Shown here: positions 8,857 to 16,747 of the stretch, one piece after another
Position numbering within the stretch: the stretch's first letter is position 1
Layout: each line of letters begins with the position of its first letter
From: Streptomyces luomodiensis
Lineage (GTDB): Bacteria > Actinomycetota > Actinomycetes > Streptomycetales > Streptomycetaceae
Length of the DNA stretch: 64,000 nucleotides
Assembly (NCBI RefSeq): GCF_031679605.1
Contig: NZ_CP117522.1
Location: 7,440,001 to 7,504,000, forward strand
Reading direction: 5' to 3'
Position numbers and translations under genes: made by a program
The notes under the pieces: generated by a model
What the model saw: only the letters and a program-made list of their open reading frames with translations
What the model was told of the DNA's origin: nothing
Databases searched by the model: none

Positions 8857-9783
8857 GTGATGACGGATATGAGGCGTCCGCGCCATGTGACCGTGGCCCT
8901 CACCACGGTGCTGCTCGTGCTGCTCACGGCCGGCTGCGGCAAGGAGGGCAGCCCGCCCGCCAAGGGACCCCGGGCGGAGAAGCTGCCCACCTACACGGTG
9001 GCGACCGGATTCCGGCTGCCGTCCTCGCCCACCTGGCGCAGGGCCGAGCGCCGTGGCCATCTCACCGTGGGGGTCAAGGAGGACCAGCCCTATCTGGGCG
9101 AGCGGGACCCGGCCACCGGCCGCTACTCGGGGTTCGACATCGAGATCGCCCGCATGATGTCCGCCTCCCTCGGCTTCGACCCGAAGACCATCCGGTTCCA
9201 GACCATCGCCTCGGCCAACCGCGAGACCGCGCTCCAAAGCGGCCAGATCGACTACTACGTCGGCACCTACACCATCAATCCGCTGCGCAAACGGCTGGTC
9301 GGCTTCGCCGGGCCGTACTTCATGGCCGGCCAGTCGCTGCTGGTGCGCACCGACGAGAACGACATCCACGGACCCGGCGACCTGGCGGGCAGGACCGTCT
9401 GCTCGGTGGCCGGCTCGACCCCGCTCCAGCGCATCGAGGCCGACTACCCCAAGGCCCACGCGGTCGCGTACGACACGTACTCGGTGTGCGTGGACAACCT
9501 GCTCAGCTTCCAGGTGGACGCGGTGACCACCGACAACACCATCCTGCTCGGCTACGCGGCCAAGGCCCCCGAGGAGCTGAAGGTGGTGGGCCGGCCCTTC
9601 TCCAAGGAGCCGTACGGCATCGGCGTGCCCAAGCAGGACAACGCGCTGCGCTTCGCGCTGGACGACGCCATCCAGGCGCACCAGCGCAACGGCGACTGGA
9701 AGAAGGCGTACGAGGCGACCCTCGGCCTGTCCGGTGTGCCCGCCCCCAAGCCGCCCCCCATCGACCGCTACCGCACCGGCTGA
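8857..9783 (+). CDS. glutamate-type ABC transporter substrate-binding lipoprotein
   Basis: A 308-aa extracellular solute-binding protein, family 3. The N-terminus is a lipoprotein signal: basic residues, a hydrophobic run, then VLLTAGC with the lipidated Cys27 (numbering from GTG 8857; ATG 8860 and ATG 8869 are alternative starts). The mature part has the family pattern: LTVGVKEDQPYLG, FDIEIARMMSASLGF, FQTIASANRETALQSGQID, and YTINPLRKRLVGFAGPYF. This is the GluB-like class that binds acidic amino acids or glutamine; the exact ligand is inferred. It is the second gene of the uptake operon. Confidence 0.93.
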   Translation: MMTDMRRPRHVTVALTTVLLVLLTAGCGKEGSPPAKGPRAEKLPTYTVATGFRLPSSPTWRRAERRGHLTVGVKEDQPYLGERDPATGRYSGFDIEIARMMSASLGFDPKTIRFQTIASANRETALQSGQIDYYVGTYTINPLRKRLVGFAGPYFMAGQSLLVRTDENDIHGPGDLAGRTVCSVAGSTPLQRIEADYPKAHAVAYDTYSVCVDNLLSFQVDAVTTDNTILLGYAAKAPEELKVVGRPFSKEPYGIGVPKQDNALRFALDDAIQAHQRNGDWKKAYEATLGLSGVPAPKPPPIDRYRTG

Positions 9784-9793
9784 AGGCCATCCC

Positions 9794-10438
9794 ATGGACG
9801 TGCTCACCCAGAACTTCTCGCTCTACGGCAAGGGCTTCCTCGGCACCGTGCTGCTGACCGTCTACGCCTCGCTGCTCGCCCTCGCGCTCGGCATCCTGAT
9901 GGCCGCCTTCCGGGTGGCTCCGGTCGCCTCGCTGCGGGCGTTCGGCACCGTCTGGGTGACGGTGCTCCGCAACACCCCGCTGACGCTGCTGTTCTTCGCG
10001 GTGATGCTGGGACTGCCGCGGTTCGGCCTGGTGCTGCCGTTCACCGTCTTCGCGGTGCTCGCGCTCGGCTGCTACACCTCGGCGTTCATCTGCGAGGCGG
10101 TGCGCGCGGGCATCAACACGGTGCCGGTGGGGCAGGGCGAGGCGGCCCGCAGCCTGGGCATGACCTTCGACCAGACGCTGGGCGCGGTGGTGCTGCCGCA
10201 GGCGTTCCGCTCGGTCATCCCGCCGATCGGATCGACCCTGATCGCGCTCGCCAAGAACTCGGCCATCGCCGGTTCGTTCAGCGTCACCGAACTGCTCGGC
10301 ACCTACAAACCCCTCAATGAGATGGGCTACAGCATCATCTGGTCCTTCGTCTGGATCGCCGTCGGGTATCTGATCGTCACCCTGGCCATCAGCGCGATCT
10401 TCTCCCTCCTGGAGCGGCGCTGGGGGGTGCCGCGATGA
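9794..10438 (+). CDS. amino acid ABC transporter permease (GluC type)
   Basis: A 214-aa inner-membrane permease of the HisM/GlnP family with about five transmembrane helices. The EAA loop that docks to the ATPase appears as GQGEAARSLGMTFDQTLGAVVLPQAF. The N-terminal FLGTVLLTVYASLLALALG and the following VTVLRNTPLTLLFF are characteristic of the family. The start is ATG 9794, ten bases after the binding-protein stop. Its stop overlaps the start of the second permease (ATGA), consistent with a heterodimeric channel made in equal amounts. Confidence 0.94.
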   Translation: MDVLTQNFSLYGKGFLGTVLLTVYASLLALALGILMAAFRVAPVASLRAFGTVWVTVLRNTPLTLLFFAVMLGLPRFGLVLPFTVFAVLALGCYTSAFICEAVRAGINTVPVGQGEAARSLGMTFDQTLGAVVLPQAFRSVIPPIGSTLIALAKNSAIAGSFSVTELLGTYKPLNEMGYSIIWSFVWIAVGYLIVTLAISAIFSLLERRWGVPR

Positions 10439-11304
10439 CCGCCACCTCGACCACCGCCCTCTACGACGTCCCCGGGCCCCGTACCCGCCGCCGCCACCGG
10501 GTCTACGGGCTGGCCGCGGCGGTGGTGCTGCTGGCCCTGCTCGGCTGGATCGTCCATCTCCTGATCGACACCGGCCAGTTCGCCTACCGCAAGTGGATGC
10601 CGTTCGCGTACAAGGGCATCCAGGAGCTGCTGCTGAACGGGCTGGCGGGCACCCTCAAGGCGTTCGGGCTGGCCGCGGCCCTCTCCCTCGTCCTCGGCGG
10701 GCTGCTCGCGGCCGGGCGGCTCTCCGACCACCGTCCGGTGCGCTGGGTGGCCACGCTGGTGGTGGAGTTCTTCCGGGCGATGCCCGTGCTGGTGATGATC
10801 TTCTTCGTCTTCGTGGCGCTGCGGGTCCAGCCGCTGCCCGCCCTGGTCACCGGGCTGACGCTGTACAACGGCTCGGTGCTGGCCGAGGTGTTCCGGGCCG
10901 GGGTGAACTCGGTGCCCAGGGGCCAGCGCGAGGCGGCGTACTCGCTCGGTCTGCGCAAGACCCAGGTCATGGCGTCGGTGCTGGTGCCGCAGGGGGTGCG
11001 GGCGATGCTGCCGGCCATCATCAGCCAGCTGGTGGTGGCCCTGAAGGACACCTCGCTCGGCTTCCTCATCACCTACGAGGAGTTCCTGCACGCCGGAAAG
11101 CTGATCGCGTCCAATCTCGACTACGACCTGCCGTTCATCCCGGTGGTCATGGTGATCTCGCCGATCTACATCGGGATGTGCATGCTGCTGTCCTGGTTCG
11201 CCAACTGGGTGGCCAGGCAGGAGCGGCGCAGTGTGAAGACCCGCCAGCTCGAGGTCGCCCCCGCGCAGCCGGCCGCCCCGATGCCGGGGGACACCCGCGG
11301 CTGA
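10435..11304 (+). CDS. amino acid ABC transporter permease (GluD type)
   Basis: A 289-aa permease, partner of the preceding one. It has an extra N-terminal cytoplasmic stretch (residues 1-20) and transmembrane helix before the core. The EAA-type loop is GQREAAYSLGLRKTQVMASVLVPQGVRAM, and the core motif FFRAMPVLVMIFF matches the family. The Ala/Pro-rich C-terminal tail is not conserved. The start codon ATG 10435 overlaps the preceding stop. It ends the operon; the next gene is convergent. Confidence 0.94.
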   Translation: MTATSTTALYDVPGPRTRRRHRVYGLAAAVVLLALLGWIVHLLIDTGQFAYRKWMPFAYKGIQELLLNGLAGTLKAFGLAAALSLVLGGLLAAGRLSDHRPVRWVATLVVEFFRAMPVLVMIFFVFVALRVQPLPALVTGLTLYNGSVLAEVFRAGVNSVPRGQREAAYSLGLRKTQVMASVLVPQGVRAMLPAIISQLVVALKDTSLGFLITYEEFLHAGKLIASNLDYDLPFIPVVMVISPIYIGMCMLLSWFANWVARQERRSVKTRQLEVAPAQPAAPMPGDTRG

Positions 11305-11325
11305 GCCGGGGCGGCCGGGCGTCCC

Positions 11326-12936
11326 TCAGCCGCGGACCGGGACCGTGAGGTACGACGGGTCGGCGTCCGGGGAGGAGAACGTGAGGTGGGCGCCGTCCGG
11401 GTTGTGCTCGATGTAGAGCGGGTCGACGGTGTCGACGACCAGCGCCAGGCGGTGGCCGGCCGGCACGTCGTACGCCGTGGAGAACAGCTCCAGATCCACT
11501 CCGAAGGGCGTGCCCGGGGTGCGGTCGTGGAAGGTGAACGGGGCGTGGGTGACGAGCTTGCCGACGCCCAGCGGGCCCACGTCGTAGAGGTACGCGACCG
11601 CCGTGCCGTCGGAGCGGTCGCTGGTCACGGTGGTGTGCAGCGTCACCGTGCCGCGCACGCGCTGTTCGCCGGCGTACGGTCCGGTCTGCCACACGGCCGC
11701 GTAGGACCGGGGCAGCAGCGGGATCGAGGCGAGCGGCGGAATCTTCAGGAACTGGTCGAGGGCGCCGCTGAGCAGCACCGTTCCGGCGTTGGCACCGGAG
11801 TCGTGGTTGGCGGTGATCTTCTCGGTGGTGTCGAGCGGGACGCGGCGCCGCTCCGAGGGCACGGCCGACCAGCTGGGGTAGCCCTCGTAGACGTCGCCGT
11901 CGGCCGTACGGGACATCAGCTGCACCGGCGCCTGGCGGTCGATGCCGTTGCGCTCGCCCTTGAGGTAGCGGTCGAGCCATTGCCGGGTGTGGTCCCAGGT
12001 GGTGTTGGGCAGTCCGAGCAGCCCCGTGAGCTCGCCGGTGGCGTGGTCGCCGGGCCGCAGCTCCAGCCGTTTGGGCCCGGTCAGCTTCTCGAAGAAGCCG
12101 GCGTAGCTGTTGGGCGGGAAGATCGAGTCGCCCCAGGAGTTGCCCAGCATGATGGCCGCGCCGCCTGCGTTGATCCGGTCGAGGTAGGTGGCGGGGGAGC
12201 GTTTCTTGCCCCACTCGATCAGATCCTGTTCCTTGTCGAGGCGGGAGCCGAGGAAGTCCGCGAGGATCTGCCGGAGTTCCTCGCTGGGCCGGCCGGTCAG
12301 CTCCCCGGCCCCGCCGAGCAGCCCGGCGGCCTGGACGTGCTGGGTGCGGCCGCTGTAGATCGAGCCGACCAGGTCCGCCCAGCCGCTCATGGCCACCACG
12401 GCCTTGATCCGCTGATCGGCACCGGCCGCGAGCAGGCTGATCCCGGCACCGTAGGAGACTCCGGCCATGCCGATGTGGTCGGGGTCGGCGGGGGTGTTGG
12501 CGAGCGCCCAGTCGATGACCTTGGAGGCGTCGGCGATATCGGGCGGCCCGGCCGTCTCGATCTTCCCGCCGGACTGCCAGAAGCCGCGCGAGTTGTAGGT
12601 GAGCACCACATAGCCGGCTTCGGCGAGCTTCTTGGCCTGGGCGAGGTATTCGACTTGGGGCAGGGACCAGCTGGTGGGCAGCACGACGAGGGGAAGCCGA
12701 CGGGAGCTGTCGGCGTCCGCGGGGGCGACGACGTTGGCGGCCAGGTTGACGCCGCCGTCGCCGGGGATGTCGACGAAGCGGATGGAGGTGGCCGAGGCGG
12801 TGGCCGTGGAGGCGGTGGCGGCGGCCGGGGCCACCGCCTGGGCGGCGGGTGCGAGGCCGAATGCCGCACCGGCCAGGACGGTCACCGAGACGGCGGCGGC
12901 CGTCGTGGGGCGCGGGACTTTGCGGGCAGGGGTCAC
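11326..12936 (-). CDS. secreted CocE/NonD-type alpha/beta hydrolase (X-Pro dipeptidyl-peptidase family)
   Basis: A 536-aa predicted exported serine hydrolase. The GTG start at 12936 is chosen because AGGAG sits 7 bases upstream; an in-frame ATG at 12975 lacks this. The product starts with a signal peptide (hydrophobic residues ~12-35, Ala-rich cleavage zone). The catalytic domain has LPLVVLPTSW, a GYVVLTYNSRGFW strand-loop and nucleophile Ser161 in GVSYGAG. The C-terminal ~190 residues form the jelly-roll domain of CocE/NonD (YDVPAGHRLALVVDTVDPLY). Activity could be peptidase, acylase or esterase. Upstream lies a cluster of phased GGTAA boxes, listed separately. Confidence 0.87.
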   Translation of the reverse strand: MTPARKVPRPTTAAAVSVTVLAGAAFGLAPAAQAVAPAAATASTATASATSIRFVDIPGDGGVNLAANVVAPADADSSRRLPLVVLPTSWSLPQVEYLAQAKKLAEAGYVVLTYNSRGFWQSGGKIETAGPPDIADASKVIDWALANTPADPDHIGMAGVSYGAGISLLAAGADQRIKAVVAMSGWADLVGSIYSGRTQHVQAAGLLGGAGELTGRPSEELRQILADFLGSRLDKEQDLIEWGKKRSPATYLDRINAGGAAIMLGNSWGDSIFPPNSYAGFFEKLTGPKRLELRPGDHATGELTGLLGLPNTTWDHTRQWLDRYLKGERNGIDRQAPVQLMSRTADGDVYEGYPSWSAVPSERRRVPLDTTEKITANHDSGANAGTVLLSGALDQFLKIPPLASIPLLPRSYAAVWQTGPYAGEQRVRGTVTLHTTVTSDRSDGTAVAYLYDVGPLGVGKLVTHAPFTFHDRTPGTPFGVDLELFSTAYDVPAGHRLALVVDTVDPLYIEHNPDGAHLTFSSPDADPSYLTVPVRG

Positions 12937-12993
12937 TGTGGCTCCTGGTGGGATGCCGTGGGGGCAGGGGAGCACCGGTGCTTGTGACCCGAC

Positions 12994-13046
12994 GGTAACC
13001 CGCGTGTTTACCGGCGGTAATAGCGCGGTAAGTTACGCCTGGGTAA
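12994..13046. promoter_or_regulatory. phased GGTAA boxes upstream of the secreted hydrolase
   Basis: GGTAA occurs at 12994, 13016, 13027 and 13042 (TTACC on the coding strand). The first three are 22 and 11 bases apart, i.e. one or two turns. An 11-base period recalls Streptomyces PhoP-box direct repeats (GTTCACC units), although the units deviate. They lie 58-110 bases upstream of the GTG start at 12936. Regulator unknown. Confidence 0.4.
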
Positions 13047-13175
13047 CGATAAGCCCCGAGGTCGCCCGCCCGCTCAGCCGTGCCTGCGCCACGGCACTGG
13101 ACCCGGCCGTGGGACTGAGCCCCGCCACGCGGCTCGACCCGGCCACGGGCTGAGCCTCGCCGTGGGGCTGGACGC

Positions 13176-13508
13176 TCAGCCCTGCCGGCTCGCGCGACTC
13201 GCGCCGCTTGTGCGGCTCTTGCGGCGGATCTTGATCTCCCGCAGGTCCGTCACCCCGATCCGCAGAATCCGGTGGGGATAGCCGTGCGCCGTCAGCGCCG
13301 CGATGGCCCGTTCGGTCGCTTCCGGCTCGCCGTCGTCCGGCCCCGCGGGCACCTGGCAGCGGAAGGTGAACGCCGAAAGGCTCCGGTCGCAGGTGAAGGT
13401 GCCCGCCTCGGTGAAGGCCACCGGGAACGCGTCGACCGCGGTGCGCAGGGCCTCCCGGTCGTCCTCGGCCAACTCCTCGAAGGTGCCGCGGATGGTCACT
13501 CGGAACAC
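13176..13508 (-). CDS. DUF6204-like small protein translationally coupled to TetR
   Basis: A 110-aa protein, GTG start at 13508, overlapping the end of the TetR gene by 13 bases with a GGGAGGAG ribosome-binding site. The sequence begins VFRVTIRGTF and contains an alternating strand/helix pattern (LSAFTFRCQVP, ATERAIAALTAHGYP) like a small alpha-beta barrel or ferredoxin-like fold. Assignment to DUF6204 is from memory. The Arg/Ser-rich C-terminus looks disordered. Its co-translation with the regulator of a DrrAB exporter suggests a role tied to the same signal, but no activity can be assigned. Confidence 0.7.
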   Translation of the reverse strand: MFRVTIRGTFEELAEDDREALRTAVDAFPVAFTEAGTFTCDRSLSAFTFRCQVPAGPDDGEPEATERAIAALTAHGYPHRILRIGVTDLREIKIRRKSRTSGASRASRQG

Positions 13509-14149
13509 GGTCGCTCCTCCCGTACGGCGTAACCGAGCATCGGCGCGCCGAGCATCTCCTCGATGGCGTCGAGCAGTTCCGTGACGGCCTTGGCGATGGC
13601 GTCCGGGCGTTCGCCCGCCGCGACGCGCCGGCCGATCTCGCCGAAGATCAGCGAGTGATAGCCGCTGATCTGGGCGGCCACCACGCGCGGCAGCGGATCC
13701 TCCGGCGCCGCGGCGGTCTCCTCGGCGAGCAGGGCGGCCAGTTCGTCGTTCATCCGGTGGCCGAGGTCCTCCAGCCGGGCGACCAGCGTGGGCGCCGCCC
13801 GCATCATGGCGAAGAACGGGCCGAACCCGTCGGTCAGCCCCACCGCGCGGTCGCGGCGGTCCACCTCCTCGCGCAGCCGGTCCAGCACCGCCTGGGCGGC
13901 GGACCGGCCGGGCGGGCGCTCGCGCACGATGTCGGCGAGCCGCCGCGGGGACGCCTGGTCGGGCGGCAGGACCAGATCCTCCTTGGCCGGGAAGTAGTTG
14001 TAGACGGTGTTGACGGACACCTCCGCGGCCTCGGCGACCTCGGCGACCGTGACCCGGTCGAAGCCCCGCTCCAAGAACAGGCCGGTGGCCACGTCCGCGA
14101 TCCGCCGGCGCGTACGGCGCTTGTGCCGTTCCCGCAGTCCTTCGCTCAT
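13496..14149 (-). CDS. TetR-family transcriptional regulator
   Basis: A 217-aa regulator starting at ATG 14149 (MSEGLRERHKRRTRRRIAD). The N-terminal helix-turn-helix spans residues ~10-58 (VATGLFLERGFDRVTVAEVA ... VSVNTVYNYFPAKEDL). The C-terminal helical ligand domain is variable as expected. It is divergent from the DrrA-like ATPase with a 91-base intergenic region holding a candidate operator, so it probably represses that exporter and itself. A small DUF6204-like gene is coupled behind it. Confidence 0.9.
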   Translation of the reverse strand: MSEGLRERHKRRTRRRIADVATGLFLERGFDRVTVAEVAEAAEVSVNTVYNYFPAKEDLVLPPDQASPRRLADIVRERPPGRSAAQAVLDRLREEVDRRDRAVGLTDGFGPFFAMMRAAPTLVARLEDLGHRMNDELAALLAEETAAAPEDPLPRVVAAQISGYHSLIFGEIGRRVAAGERPDAIAKAVTELLDAIEEMLGAPMLGYAVREERPCSE

Positions 14150-14192
14150 GGCGGCCAGTGTAGCCCGCTGCAAACTTGGAACCCGGCACAAA

Positions 14193-14210
14193 CTTTAAGT
14201 CGATTGCAAG
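14193..14210. promoter_or_regulatory. candidate TetR operator in the tetR-drrA intergenic region
   Basis: CTTTAAGTC followed directly by GATTGCAAG forms an imperfect 18-bp dyad (6 of 9 pairs match) centred between the divergent genes. The local AT content is much higher than the flanks. CAAACTT half-sites lie just outside it at 14171 and 14189. Confidence 0.4.
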
Positions 14211-14240
14211 ATTGCCATGCGCTGTGCTCTGATCGAGGGC

Positions 14241-15020
14241 ATGTCCTCATCCGTCATCCGCGTGCGCGGCCTCACCCGGACCTTCTCGCTGGGCAGCGGC
14301 CCCGTACACGCCGTCCGTGGGATCGATCTGACCGTCGGCCGCGGCGAGATCCTCGGCTTCCTGGGCCCCAACGGAGCCGGTAAGACCACGACCCTGCGCA
14401 TGCTCACCACCCTGCTGCCGCCCAGCGGAGGCGAGGCCGAGATCGCGGGCCACGACCTGCTCCGCGATCCGGCGGGCGTCCGCCGGCGGATCGGCTATGT
14501 GGCCCAGTCGGGCGGCCTGGACCCGTCCTGCTCCGTACGCGAGGAGCTGGTCACCCAGGGCCGGCTGCATCTGATGTCCAGGGGCGCGGCGGCCGGGCGC
14601 GCCGAGGAACTCGCCGGTGAGCTCGGGCTGTCGGCGTTCATGGACCGCCCGACCGCCGCCCTGTCCGGCGGTCAGCGCCGCCGGGTGGAGATCGCGCTGG
14701 GCCTGGTCAACCGGCCCGAGGTGCTCTTCCTCGACGAGCCCACCACCGGTCTCGACCCCAGGAGCCGGGCCGAGTTGTGGGACCTGGTGCGGCGGATCCG
14801 CGACGGGAGCGGTACCACGGTCTTCCTCACCACCCACTACCTGGACGAGGCCGACGCGCTCGCCGACCGGATCGTGGTGGTGGACGCCGGGCGGGTCGTC
14901 GCCGAGGGCACCCCCGCCGAGCTCAAGAGCCGCTATGCCGGCGATCCGGCCGCCGGCCTCCAGGACGCCTTCCTCGCCATCACCGGCCGGACCACGGCCG
15001 AAGAACCCCTCGCCATCTGA
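14241..15020 (+). CDS. ABC exporter ATP-binding protein, DrrA type
   Basis: A 259-aa ATPase of the daunorubicin-resistance (DrrA) family. Walker A GPNGAGKT at residues 42-49, signature LSGGQRRRVEIALGL, Walker B VLFLDEPTTGLDP, switch TTHYLDEADALADRIVVVD and the typical GTPAELKSRYAGD C-terminal segment. Start ATG 14241. It is followed 18 bases later by its DrrB-type permease. Together they should export a hydrophobic drug or metabolite; the divergent TetR probably senses the substrate. Confidence 0.94.
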   Translation: MSSSVIRVRGLTRTFSLGSGPVHAVRGIDLTVGRGEILGFLGPNGAGKTTTLRMLTTLLPPSGGEAEIAGHDLLRDPAGVRRRIGYVAQSGGLDPSCSVREELVTQGRLHLMSRGAAAGRAEELAGELGLSAFMDRPTAALSGGQRRRVEIALGLVNRPEVLFLDEPTTGLDPRSRAELWDLVRRIRDGSGTTVFLTTHYLDEADALADRIVVVDAGRVVAEGTPAELKSRYAGDPAAGLQDAFLAITGRTTAEEPLAI

Positions 15021-15038
15021 ACACTCGAGGCCCTCTTA

Positions 15039-15785
15039 ATGACTCTCCTCGCCCACACGGGCATCATCTTCGGCCGCTGTCTGCGCTCCACGCTCCGCTC
15101 GAAGACCAGTCTTCTCTTCGGAATGCTTCAGCCGCTGCTCTTCCTCGCCCTCTTCGGCCCGCTGCTGACCGGGCTCGACCTGGGCACCGGTGGATCGTCC
15201 TGGCAGACGCTGGTCCCCGGTGTGCTCGTCCAGCTCGGTCTGCTCGGCGGGTCATACGTCGGCCTGGGGCTGCTGATGGACCGTCACAGCGGTGTTCTGG
15301 ACCGGATGCGGGTCACCCCGGTCAGCCCGCTGGCGCTGCTGCTCGGCCGCACCCTGCGCGATGTCGTCCAGCTGGTGGCCCAGTCGGTGCTGCTGGTACT
15401 GCTCGGCCTGGCGTTCGGGCTGCGCGCCCCGCTCCTGGGCGTGGTGATCGGGCTGCTGTTCGTGGCCGTGCTCGCGGCGGCCCTGTCCGCGCTCTCCTAC
15501 GGACTGGCCATGAACGTCCGCACGCCCCCGGAGTTCGCCGCCATCGCCAACACGGCGGTCATGCCGCTGATGCTGCTCTCCGGTCTGCTGCTGCCCATGG
15601 CCCTGGCCCCCGGCTGGCTGGCGGGCGCCTCGCGCGCCGTGCCGTTCCGCTACACGGTCGACGCGGTGCGCCAGGCGTTCCTGGGGCACTACGCCAACGC
15701 CACGGTCGTCGCGGGGGCGGCCGTCACCCTGGCCCTGGCGGCGCTGTGTCTGCTCGGCGGGGCCCGGCTGTTCCGCCGCCCCTGA
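15039..15785 (+). CDS. ABC-2 type exporter permease, DrrB type
   Basis: A 248-aa membrane protein with six predicted helices and the ABC-2 layout: cytoplasmic N-terminal FGRCLRSTLRSKTSLLFG, a first helix pair, MDRHSGVLDRMRVTPVSP (the conserved ABC-2 loop, as in DrrB), and a C-terminal MPLMLLSGLLLPM followed by GWLAGASRAVPFRYTVDAVR. It is the partner of the ATPase immediately upstream. Confidence 0.93.
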   Translation: MTLLAHTGIIFGRCLRSTLRSKTSLLFGMLQPLLFLALFGPLLTGLDLGTGGSSWQTLVPGVLVQLGLLGGSYVGLGLLMDRHSGVLDRMRVTPVSPLALLLGRTLRDVVQLVAQSVLLVLLGLAFGLRAPLLGVVIGLLFVAVLAAALSALSYGLAMNVRTPPEFAAIANTAVMPLMLLSGLLLPMALAPGWLAGASRAVPFRYTVDAVRQAFLGHYANATVVAGAAVTLALAALCLLGGARLFRRP

Positions 15786-15823
15786 CCCGGCCGTCCACCT
15801 CCTGGTGCAGTTGTCCCTCCGGC

Positions 15824-16579
15824 TCAGTCGTCCTTCGCGGCCGCCCGCGCGGCGGCGCGGGGGCCGGCCGGGGAGGTCGCGGACTTGGTCACATCCGCGA
15901 CCAGCTCCACCACATCCGGCCCGTACGCCTGGGAGTTGACCACCTTCAGCAGCAGGCAGAAGGAGCCCTGGGCGCCGTACTTCCGGGCCAGCCGGGCGCG
16001 GTTGCGGACGAGATGGCGGACGGCGGCGCGATGGGTGACCGGCCGCTGACCGGCCGCCAGGAAGACGGGCCGGCTGTCGTCGCCCGCCGTCAGCCGGGCC
16101 AGCAGCACATGCTCGACCGCGCCCGGCTCCGGGCGGTAGTGCGTACCGGCGATGGTGAACGTCCCCCGGTCGGCACCGGACTCGTCGCCCGGGTGCACGG
16201 TGACGCCCGGCAGCAGATTGGTCAGATGGGCGGCGAGCCTGCGGTGTGCGGTCGGATCGCCGACGCAGAACTCGGTGCGCGACCCGACGCCTTGTAGCCC
16301 GGTGTCGTGCGGGGCGACCTCGGCGTGTGCCCCGCAGCTCTCCACGACGGACGCGAGTCCCAGCAGGGCCAGCGCGTCATGGCGGGGGATGCTCCAGTGC
16401 GCCGAGCCGCTGTCCCGGTGGGTGACCAGCACACACTCCGAACCGTCCGGCAGACCGAAGAAGCGCTGCTCGCGGGCGCGCTTGCGGCGCCCGAACGCCG
16501 TGTGCACGGCCCAGCCGGCGACCAGGCCCACGATCAGGGCCGCCCCGGAGGCGATCAGGTCCTGCGCGGTGTCTGTCAT
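15824..16579 (-). CDS. membrane-anchored conserved Streptomyces protein of unknown function
   Basis: A 251-aa protein. One N-terminal hydrophobic helix (residues ~8-27, LIASGAALIVGLVAGWAVH) is followed by a basic RRKRAREQR stop-transfer, so the ~220-residue remainder should be cytoplasmic. That part contains GSECVLVTHRDSG, a YRPEPGAVEHVLLARL segment and an Ala/Lys-rich tail. No catalytic or binding motif is recognised. It is a single gene convergent with DrrB and divergent from ggt. Confidence 0.7.
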   Translation of the reverse strand: MTDTAQDLIASGAALIVGLVAGWAVHTAFGRRKRAREQRFFGLPDGSECVLVTHRDSGSAHWSIPRHDALALLGLASVVESCGAHAEVAPHDTGLQGVGSRTEFCVGDPTAHRRLAAHLTNLLPGVTVHPGDESGADRGTFTIAGTHYRPEPGAVEHVLLARLTAGDDSRPVFLAAGQRPVTHRAAVRHLVRNRARLARKYGAQGSFCLLLKVVNSQAYGPDVVELVADVTKSATSPAGPRAAARAAAKDD

Positions 16580-16747
16580 GGCCGCGCATAGTAGCGGTCG
16601 ACCGGGTACCCGTTCGAGTGTGACGAATACACGAACACATGAACGGACGCATGAACGGAAAATCGGGCGGAACGGTGAATCAGCCCTGTCGTGAGCATGA
16701 GGCTCGCCGGTAGGCTCCGGCCCCTGTCGTCCACTTGGAGGTCACGG

